Origin: Candidatus Eisenbergiella merdavium
Lineage (GTDB): Bacteria; Bacillota; Clostridia; Lachnospirales; Lachnospiraceae
Assembly: GCA_019119595.1 (NCBI GenBank)
Contig: DWWS01000054.1
Location: 1-64,000, forward strand
Length of the DNA stretch: 64,000 nt
Direction of reading: 5' to 3'
Part shown: positions 16,845-22,833 of the stretch, in pieces
Layout of the letters: every line of letters starts with the position of its first letter
How positions within the stretch are numbered: position 1 is the stretch's first letter
Position numbers and translations under genes: made by a program
Notes under the pieces: generated by a model
What the model saw: the letters and a program-made list of their open reading frames with translations, nothing else
What the model was told of the DNA's origin: nothing
Databases searched by the model: none

Positions 16845-17891
16845 ATGATCTTATTTCAATGTGATTATAATGAAGGCTGCCATCCCCGGGTGATGGAGAA
16901 GCTTCTGGAAACCAATCCGGAGCAGACGGTGGGCTATGGCGAGGATGAGCACTGTGCCCGTGCCGCCGGCCTGATCCGGAAAGCATGTGGGGACGATACC
17001 CTTGCCGTTCATTTTCTGGTGGGCGGAACCCAGACCAACACCACGGTGATCGCGGCGGCTCTGCGTTCCCATCAGGGAGTGATCGCCGCGCAGACCGGCC
17101 ACATCAACGTTCATGAAACGGGGGCCATAGAAGCCTCTGGACACAAGGTCCTGGCCCTTGCGCACAGGGACGGAAAGATCAGCGCCTCCCAGGTGGCAGA
17201 GCTGTGCGAGATGCACCTGCATGACGCTTCCTTTGAGCACACGGTCCAGCCCAAAATGGTTTATATCTCCAATCCGACAGAGTACGGAACAATTTACACC
17301 AGAAAAGAGCTGGAAGCCCTGCATGAGGTATGCCGAAGCTATGGCCTTTACCTTTTCCTGGACGGCGCCAGACTGGGCTACGGCCTTGCGGCCGCGGACA
17401 ACGAGCTGGATCTGCCATTTCTTGCCCGCTGCTGCGATGTGTTTTACATCGGGGGGACCAAGGTGGGAGCCCTGTTCGGAGAAGCGGTGGTCATATCGAA
17501 TGACGAGCTGAAAAAGGATTTCCGTTATCACATCAAGCAGAGAGGAGGCATGCTGGCAAAGGGCCGTCTGCTGGGCGTGCAGTTTGAGGCCCTGTTTGAG
17601 GACGGGCTTTATCTGGAGATCTCCCGCCATGCTGACCGGTTGGCGGATCAGCTCCGGGAAGCCTTTAAGCAGGCCGGTTTTCCCATGCTGGTGGAAAGCC
17701 GGACGAACCAGATCTTCCCGGTCATGCCGGATGCGGTTCTGGAGGAGCTCGGTCGCGATTACGGCTTCAGCTACCAGGAGCGCGTGGACGAGACGCACAG
17801 CGCGGTGAGATTCTGCACCAGCTGGGCGACAAAGGAGGAAAACACAGACAGGCTGATCGCCGACCTGAAAAGGCTGGCGCAGGCTGTCTGA
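16845..17891 (+). CDS. Low-specificity threonine aldolase / beta-eliminating lyase
   Basis: This 348-residue PLP-dependent fold-type I enzyme is in the threonine aldolase family (threonine to glycine plus acetaldehyde). The PLP lysine is in YIGGTKVGALFGEAVV, and FLVGGTQTNTTVIAA and LDGARLGYGLAA are conserved segments. It is full length. The family also holds related lyases, so the exact substrate is not certain. It is co-directional with pepD and ends at a strong terminator. Confidence 0.85.
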   Translation: MILFQCDYNEGCHPRVMEKLLETNPEQTVGYGEDEHCARAAGLIRKACGDDTLAVHFLVGGTQTNTTVIAAALRSHQGVIAAQTGHINVHETGAIEASGHKVLALAHRDGKISASQVAELCEMHLHDASFEHTVQPKMVYISNPTEYGTIYTRKELEALHEVCRSYGLYLFLDGARLGYGLAAADNELDLPFLARCCDVFYIGGTKVGALFGEAVVISNDELKKDFRYHIKQRGGMLAKGRLLGVQFEALFEDGLYLEISRHADRLADQLREAFKQAGFPMLVESRTNQIFPVMPDAVLEELGRDYGFSYQERVDETHSAVRFCTSWATKEENTDRLIADLKRLAQAV

Positions 17892-17900
17892 GAAATCTGA

Positions 17901-17932
17901 AGAAGGGAGACGAACCTCCCTTCTCTTTTTTT
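17901..17932 (+). terminator. Terminator of the pepD operon
   Basis: AGAAGGGAG (17901-17909) pairs with CTCCCTTCT (17916-17924), followed by CTTTTTTT. Confidence 0.9.
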
Positions 17933-18134
17933 ATCTGTCGAAAAAAAGGCCTTTTCCTTCCGGAATCTGATGCATTATGGCGTTTGTTATTTACCGGATG
18001 AATGATTAAAACATAACAAATCGAATGAATTTTTAAAGAAAATCGAAACATATCGTTACTGATAAGCCATTCCTGGCACCTGTATGATATTTACGTAATA
18101 TTTGGGAAATAACTGGAAAAAACGGGGGAAGGGA

Positions 18135-18455
18135 ATGGTTATGGAGGAAATTCTTGTCCAGATTGGAAATCGGCTGTATAAAAGAAGAAAGGAAATGAAG
18201 CTGACGCAGGAAAAGATGGCGGAGCGCCTGGGGATGTCCGCCGCCTTTTACGGAGCGGTAGAACGGGGAAGAAAGAGACTTTCCATAGAGAAAATGCTGC
18301 TGGTCTACGAGCAGATGGGGATGAATCCGGACTATCTTCTGGCCGGAGAAAGACCGATGGATAAGATCACAATGGAATTATTCAAGGACTGCCCTGAGGA
18401 AAAACGGCCTGTGCTTGAACAGATTTTGTCAGATCTGACAGAGCTGTGCAGATAA
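18135..18455 (+). CDS. XRE-family transcriptional regulator
   Basis: This 106-residue protein has an N-terminal helix-turn-helix of the Cro/C1 (XRE) type, with LTQEKMAERLGMSAAFYGAVERG as the DNA-binding unit (about 22-44). A short C-terminal helical part follows. Such proteins are often autoregulators. The 200-bp gap upstream is AT-rich and contains two AATCGAA motifs about 25 bp apart, possible operators. The start at 18135 is chosen over further upstream codons because GGGGGAAGGG precedes it. It is 36 bp upstream of the sigma factor gene, so it may control that gene. Confidence 0.82.
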   Translation: MVMEEILVQIGNRLYKRRKEMKLTQEKMAERLGMSAAFYGAVERGRKRLSIEKMLLVYEQMGMNPDYLLAGERPMDKITMELFKDCPEEKRPVLEQILSDLTELCR

Positions 18456-18491
18456 CAGGAAAAAAGAATATACGAAAGAGGATACGGGCAG

Positions 18492-19040
18492 ATGAAGGGA
18501 AACAGAGAATTCTTCGAAGAGCTCTATCGTTCGGAATACGACAATATCAAGAGATATGTCCGCCGTATGATCACGGATGGAAACGGAATAGAGGATATTG
18601 TTCAGGAAACCTTTGTCGAGGCCTATCGGAAAATCGCTTATCTTCGTACTCATCCAAACATTCCGGGCTGGCTTCGCGTCACTGCAAAGAACAAGATCAT
18701 GAAGTGGGAAGAAAAACAGAAGAAGTACAGTCTGGATTTTGATTTTGTCCTGAAGAATACGGAAAGCATAGGAAAGGGACGGACGGCGGATGATTTCAAA
18801 ATGGTTGAGACCTACTGTACGGTGCGCAAGGTTTTGTCGGATGAGGAGCTGGACATTCTTCGGTGCTATTACGAATACGGATATACTGCTCAGGAAATGG
18901 CGGCCCGTCTCGGAATTACAGAAACCTGCTTTAAGGTCAGAATTCTGAGGATGAAGCAGAAGATTAAAAACAGCCTTCAGCTTCCGCTGTTCCTCTGCGC
19001 CGGAACAATGATTCTGGAGATACTGAAATTGATGAGATAG
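18492..19040 (+). CDS. ECF-type RNA polymerase sigma factor
   Basis: This 182-residue sigma-70-family protein has region 2 (FFEELYRSEYDNIKRYVRRM ... DIVQETFVEAYRKIAYLR) and region 4 (LSDEELDILRCYYEYGYTAQEMAARLG). It lacks regions 1 and 3, as extracytoplasmic-function sigma factors do. The start has GAGGATACGGGC upstream. A putative membrane anti-sigma protein is encoded 176 bp downstream, so envelope stress or an outside signal probably controls it. The target promoters are unknown. Confidence 0.88.
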   Translation: MKGNREFFEELYRSEYDNIKRYVRRMITDGNGIEDIVQETFVEAYRKIAYLRTHPNIPGWLRVTAKNKIMKWEEKQKKYSLDFDFVLKNTESIGKGRTADDFKMVETYCTVRKVLSDEELDILRCYYEYGYTAQEMAARLGITETCFKVRILRMKQKIKNSLQLPLFLCAGTMILEILKLMR

Positions 19041-19078
19041 GTATGAGGCTTCTGACAGAAAGGAAATGCAAGAGGAGC

Positions 19079-19198
19079 CGTCAGATTCCCGTACTGTACA
19101 GCCCGGTCCCGGATGCGGCCGGCCGCGCTTTAGGAGCGCCGCCGGGGCGGACGGGGATCTGACGATGGAAGCAAAGAATGCGCCGCTGTCCCGCGGCG
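19079..19198. other. Stem-loops between sigma and anti-sigma genes
   Basis: CGTCAGATTCCC (19079-19090) pairs with GGGGATCTGACG (19153-19164) with one mismatch, enclosing about 60 GC-rich bases. CGCCGC (19181-19186) pairs with GCGGCG (19193-19198) just before the anti-sigma ribosome binding site. Together they could set anti-sigma expression below or apart from that of the sigma factor. Confidence 0.4.
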
Positions 19199-19216
19199 GC
19201 ATATTTGGAGGAAAAA

Positions 19217-20185
19217 ATGGCAGAAAAAAAGGAACCGCGCGACGAAAAACTCATTGAAGAGCTGTACGAAAGGCTTTGGTGGTATACCTATGAGGCCAGT
19301 GAAGAGGAGTTTGACGAGAAGGAAGTGGACGCGATCACCCGCCTTCTGGACGTGCTGGAGCCTGTTTATGACGACCGGGCCTATGAGCCCGGAGCGGACG
19401 CCGCGCTGCAACGCTTTTGGCAGCGGTATGGAGAGGAAGAAAAGGCTTCTCCAGAGACCGATACGCCGTCTCTTTCCGACAAACCGGCTCCCGGTACCGC
19501 AGATGCGGACGGGAAGCCGGACCCGACCGCAGCTCCCGGCAGCTTTGGCGTTTCCACTGCGTCTCCTGTGTCTGCAGTCTCCGAAGCGGAAGAGCCGGAA
19601 GCTGCAGAAGCCTGTACGAAGCCGAAGCTTTGTCGCAGCGGCAAGGGGAGAAGGCGTCTTATCCGCGTTGCCGTTGGCGCCGCTGCCTGCGTGGTGCTTT
19701 TGATTTCCGTGAATGTGGGAAGCTATGCCATTCGGAACAAGTCCTTCTTTGAGATTGTGAGAGAAGGGGCGGGAAGGACGGAGATTACTGTGACGGGGAA
19801 TGTGGAGGAGTTTGAAAACAACACAGAAGACAACATAGAATGTTCATCGTGGGAAGAGGTTGAAGAGATCGTAGGGGAAGATATTTTGCAACCAAGCTAT
19901 ATTCCTGATGGTTATGAAATAAAATCGTTAGTAGTTGAAATGACAGAATCAATTGAATATGTTATAGGATGTTATGAAAATAGAGAAGGGGATTCTTTAG
20001 AGTTTCGTATTAATGTATATAAAGATATTTATAAAAAGTACATAATACAATATGATAAAGAATGGATGTTATTAGATGAATATTCAACAGAAAATGGTGC
20101 TCAATTTTATAAGAAAGATAATACATATGGCGTTTTTTTACAGAGAAAAAATGTGCATATTATATTTTGTGTAATGAAAATTTAG
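19217..20185 (+). CDS. Putative membrane anti-sigma factor, DUF4367-like, mosaic composition
   Basis: This 322-residue protein has an acidic N-terminal cytoplasmic part (about 1-85), a Pro/Ala/Ser-rich linker, a basic stretch, and one membrane helix (about 153-172, VAVGAAACVVLLISVNVG). A C-terminal outside domain of about 150 residues resembles those of DUF4367 anti-sigma proteins (PSYIPDGYEIKS ... YVIGCYENREG). GGAGG at 19207-19211 fixes the start. Its place after an ECF sigma gene suggests it holds that sigma factor at the membrane. The base composition changes sharply near 19800-19850: the first 600 bases are GC-rich, while the last 330 are AT-rich with many AAT, ATA and TAT codons. This suggests the sensor domain was exchanged by recombination. 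Confidence 0.7.
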   Translation: MAEKKEPRDEKLIEELYERLWWYTYEASEEEFDEKEVDAITRLLDVLEPVYDDRAYEPGADAALQRFWQRYGEEEKASPETDTPSLSDKPAPGTADADGKPDPTAAPGSFGVSTASPVSAVSEAEEPEAAEACTKPKLCRSGKGRRRLIRVAVGAAACVVLLISVNVGSYAIRNKSFFEIVREGAGRTEITVTGNVEEFENNTEDNIECSSWEEVEEIVGEDILQPSYIPDGYEIKSLVVEMTESIEYVIGCYENREGDSLEFRINVYKDIYKKYIIQYDKEWMLLDEYSTENGAQFYKKDNTYGVFLQRKNVHIIFCVMKI

Positions 20186-20270
20186 ATATATTAATGAAAA
20201 TAATTGAGAAAATGAGTTAGTGAGAAACAAATAAGTTAATTATAGAATTTAAAAATAACATATTAAGTCT

Positions 20271-20309
20271 CGCACAAGCATTCCGGTAAAAATGCTTGTG
20301 CGATTTTTT
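20271..20309 (+). terminator. Terminator of the sigma/anti-sigma operon
   Basis: CGCACAAGCATT (20271-20282) pairs with AATGCTTGTGCG (20291-20302), followed by ATTTTTT. Confidence 0.9.
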
Positions 20310-20398
20310 ATTCATTTAAAATGTAACTCTTTTTTCTTTCAAAAGAATAAATATTCGGAATTCACAATGCGGGAAATATTTATTTAAAGGAGAGTTAT

Positions 20399-20881
20399 AT
20401 GATGGGTAAAAAAGCTAAAACTATTTTGGTATTAGTATCTATGATATGTTTGCTTATGGGAAATTTAAATGTTGCTGCAGCCGAAATGAATTTCGAAGAA
20501 ATTCCACAAAGACAGTTTGAAGTAATTGCAGATGAAAGCTCTGCTATTAGTGTACAATCTAATCCGTCTTTAGCAGCTTGCGAAATAGGAATCGGTGCAG
20601 CGGATAATGGAGTAGAAATAAATTTTGTTACGACAGCTACACAAACGGCAAATGAAATAGGAGTAAAAAATGTGATCGTACAAGAAAAAGTATGGTATGG
20701 ATGGAAGGATATCCCAGCTAGTTCTTATTATTCTAGTAATTCCAGCTACTATATTGGAAGTATTGTATATACAGGGGCAACAAAGGGCACAACTTATCGC
20801 ATTAAATGCACCCACTACGCAAAATTCGGAAGCACAGAACTTACTTTGAACAATACTTCAAGTGAAATTGTTTACAACTAA
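20399..20881 (+). CDS. Small secreted protein of unknown function
   Basis: This 160-residue protein has a clear signal peptide (basic start, hydrophobic core TILVLVSMICLLMG, probable cleavage after NVAAA). The mature part is rich in Ser, Thr, Asn and Tyr (SSYYSSNSSYYIG) and looks like a small beta-rich exported domain. I do not recognise a function. The gene is strongly AT-rich, unlike the surrounding chromosome but like the end of the preceding anti-sigma gene. AAAGGAGAG precedes the ATG. It sits between two terminators and so is probably a single-gene unit. The sigma factor nearby is a possible regulator. Confidence 0.65.
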   Translation: MMGKKAKTILVLVSMICLLMGNLNVAAAEMNFEEIPQRQFEVIADESSAISVQSNPSLAACEIGIGAADNGVEINFVTTATQTANEIGVKNVIVQEKVWYGWKDIPASSYYSSNSSYYIGSIVYTGATKGTTYRIKCTHYAKFGSTELTLNNTSSEIVYN

Positions 20882-20970
20882 TTTTTTAACCGCTTCCCAA
20901 ATGTGAATTCTAAAATATTCTGACATGCCGAAGTCACGAATAGATATACAAGGCTACAGAGATTAATGAA

Positions 20971-21027
20971 AACGGGGTGGGCACGAAATTCAGCCAAAAG
21001 AAGCGCGTGCAATCACCCCGTTTTATT
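20971..21027 (+). terminator. Large terminator hairpin after the secreted protein gene
   Basis: AACGGGGTG (20971-20979) pairs with CACCCCGTT (21014-21022), with GCACG/CGTGC nested inside, followed by TTATTATT. Apart from this and the tRNA promoter, nothing is recognised between 20882 and 21215, an AT-rich stretch. Confidence 0.7.
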
Positions 21028-21083
21028 ATTCAAAAGAATTTCAGAAGCAAATTTTTGAAATTTTGAAAAGATTAAAAAAACAG

Positions 21084-21112
21084 TTGACATCTCCCCACAA
21101 ATTTTGTATACT
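21084..21112 (+). promoter_or_regulatory. Promoter of tRNA-Pro
   Basis: TTGACA at 21084-21089, a 17-bp spacer, and TATACT at 21107-21112. It lies about 100 bp before the tRNA. Confidence 0.75.
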
Positions 21113-21215
21113 AACATTCGTCAGCGATTTCAGTAAACATTATGAGGAAGAGTCAATACATAAGCTCATAAAATTACAGCAGAAATTCGCCGCGTACATT
21201 TCATTTATTTAATAT

Positions 21216-21288
21216 CGGGGTGTGGCTCAGGTGGTAGAGCGCTACTTTAGGGAAGTAGAGGCCGCAAGTTCAAGTCTTGTCACTCCGA
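21216..21288 (+). tRNA. tRNA-Pro (anticodon AGG)
   Basis: A complete cloverleaf is visible. The acceptor CGGGGTG pairs with CACTCCG (one G-T pair). The D arm is GCTCAGGTGGTAGAGC, and the anticodon stem CTACT/AGTAG has loop TTAGGGA. The T arm GCAAG-TTCAAGT-CTTGT and discriminator A complete it. CCA is not encoded. The body is typical of Clostridia tRNA-Pro; the anticodon AGG reads CCU and is unusual because bacteria seldom have A at position 34 outside tRNA-Arg(ACG). Confidence 0.9.
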
Positions 21289-21292
21289 CGTG

Positions 21293-21319
21293 AAAAGCTC
21301 AGTGTTTACTGAGCTTTTT
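21293..21319 (+). terminator. Terminator after tRNA-Pro
   Basis: AAAAGCTCAGT (21293-21303) pairs with ACTGAGCTTTT (21308-21318) with loop GTTT, ending in a T-run. Confidence 0.85.
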
Positions 21320-21382
21320 CTATTATCATGATTCTGCGTTTCTGTTAGATATGATCAGCGTTTGTCTGGAGATAAAACAGCC

Positions 21383-22255
21383 ATGCATCTTGTGAAAGCA
21401 AAGGGAATTCTGTCCCCTTCCAACGGAATGAATCTGTACCGCGGCTGTCTGCACGGCTGTATTTACTGCGACTCCAGGAGCAGCTGCTACCATATGGAGC
21501 ATGCTTTTGAAGATATTGAGGTGAAGGAAAACGCCATCGAGCTGCTGGAGGCTGCCCTGAGGAAAAAGCGCAGGAAATGTATGCTGTCCACCGGGGCCAT
21601 GACCGATCCCTACATTCCATTGGAGGAAGAGATCGGGAATATGCGCAGAGCGCTGGCGCTTGCCGATCAATACGGCTTTGGATTCACCCTGATCACGAAA
21701 TCAGCCCGCGTGCTGAGGGACCTGGATCTGCTCAGGAGCATCAATGAAAAAACAAAATGTGTAGTTCAGATGACGCTGACTACATATGAGGAGGAGCTGT
21801 GCAGAAAGCTGGAGCCGAATGTCAGCACCACAGGAGAACGCTTTGAAACGCTGCTGCGGCTGCGGGAAGCAGGAATCCCCACAGTGGTCTGGCTGTGCCC
21901 GATCCTGCCTTTTATCAATGATACGGAAAAAAATCTGCGGGGGATCCTGGATTACTGCGTGCGGGCGAAGGTTTACGGCGTGATCTGTTTCGGAATGGGG
22001 CTGACGCTGCGCGAGGGAAACCGGGAATATTTTTACAGGCAGCTTGACCGCCTCTTTCCGGGACTGAAGGAAAAATACATCCGTCTGTACGGGAACAGGT
22101 ATCAGATTGAAAGCCCCAATGGGCCCGGCCTGATGGAGCTGTTCCATAAAATATGTGAAGAAAATCATCTGGTGCATGACAACGATGAAATTTTCAGGTA
22201 TTTGCAGACCTTTGAAGAAAAAAGACAGGCGGTGCAGCTAAGTCTGTTTGAATGA
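21383..22255 (+). CDS. Radical SAM protein, SPL-like family
   Basis: This 290-residue radical SAM enzyme has the cluster motif C-x3-C-x2-C in LYRGCLHGCIYCDSRS, which binds a [4Fe-4S] cluster and cleaves S-adenosylmethionine. The rest (STGAMTDPYIPLEEE, TLITKSARVLRDLDLL, RFETLLRLREAGIPT) matches the group named for resemblance to spore photoproduct lyase, most members of which have no known substrate. It is not spore photoproduct lyase by its motif pattern. The ATG at 21383 is preferred to an upstream TTG; CTGGAGA lies about 11 bp before it. It opens a same-strand gene run that continues to 32430. Confidence 0.85.
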   Translation: MHLVKAKGILSPSNGMNLYRGCLHGCIYCDSRSSCYHMEHAFEDIEVKENAIELLEAALRKKRRKCMLSTGAMTDPYIPLEEEIGNMRRALALADQYGFGFTLITKSARVLRDLDLLRSINEKTKCVVQMTLTTYEEELCRKLEPNVSTTGERFETLLRLREAGIPTVVWLCPILPFINDTEKNLRGILDYCVRAKVYGVICFGMGLTLREGNREYFYRQLDRLFPGLKEKYIRLYGNRYQIESPNGPGLMELFHKICEENHLVHDNDEIFRYLQTFEEKRQAVQLSLFE

Positions 22256-22272
22256 GAGGAAAGGAAAAGGGT

Positions 22273-22812
22273 ATGAAAATCTTATTTATCGGAAACAGCC
22301 ATACCTATGTGAATGATATGCCGGCGATCGTCGCAAGGCTGGCAGAGAAGGAAGGGGTCAACTGTCAGGTGACGATGCTCGCGCACGGCGGCTGGTTTTT
22401 GGAGCAGCATGCGGCGGAGCCGGATGTGCGATTCAACATCCTGTATGGCGGGTATGATTACGTGGTGCTTCAGGAGCACGCGCATCCCTTCGGGCCGGAA
22501 GAAAAAATGTTCCTCGCCGCGGAAAAAATAGGCGGATGGATTCAGGAAGCGGGGAGCACAGCCGTGGCCTATATGACCTGGTCGGAGAAGGAAAATGAGG
22601 AGGGACAGCCGCGCATGACGGTCGCCTATGAGGAAATGTCCCGGCGTCTGCCCGCCCTCCTTGCTCCTGTGGGAGAGGAATGGTGGAAATATCAGCATGC
22701 TCATCCGGAGGCGGAAATGTATGCTCCGGACGGAGAACATGCGTCGATGAAGGGATCGGAATTTGCGGCAGGGGTGATCTGGGACACCATCCGGGCGCAC
22801 GCCGCGTTATAA
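22273..22812 (+). CDS. SGNH/GDSL-type hydrolase
   Basis: This 179-residue protein starts ILFIGNSHTYVNDMP, the block I Gly-Asn-Ser of SGNH hydrolases, with GGYDYVVLQEH as a block III-like element and DGEHASMKG holding the Asp-x-x-His pair near the C-terminus. Such enzymes deacylate lipids, sugars or peptidoglycan. There is no signal peptide. AAAGG precedes the ATG at 22273, and the gene lies between the radical SAM and GTPase-nuclease genes with short gaps of about 20 bp. Confidence 0.8.
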   Translation: MKILFIGNSHTYVNDMPAIVARLAEKEGVNCQVTMLAHGGWFLEQHAAEPDVRFNILYGGYDYVVLQEHAHPFGPEEKMFLAAEKIGGWIQEAGSTAVAYMTWSEKENEEGQPRMTVAYEEMSRRLPALLAPVGEEWWKYQHAHPEAEMYAPDGEHASMKGSEFAAGVIWDTIRAHAAL

Positions 22813-22833
22813 AACGGAGTAAGGGGAACTTCC

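Noticed and set aside
19066-19257. Small plus-strand gene of 63 codons between sigma and anti-sigma
   Set aside because: No convincing ribosome binding site, and the region is dominated by stem-loops and overlaps the anti-sigma start.
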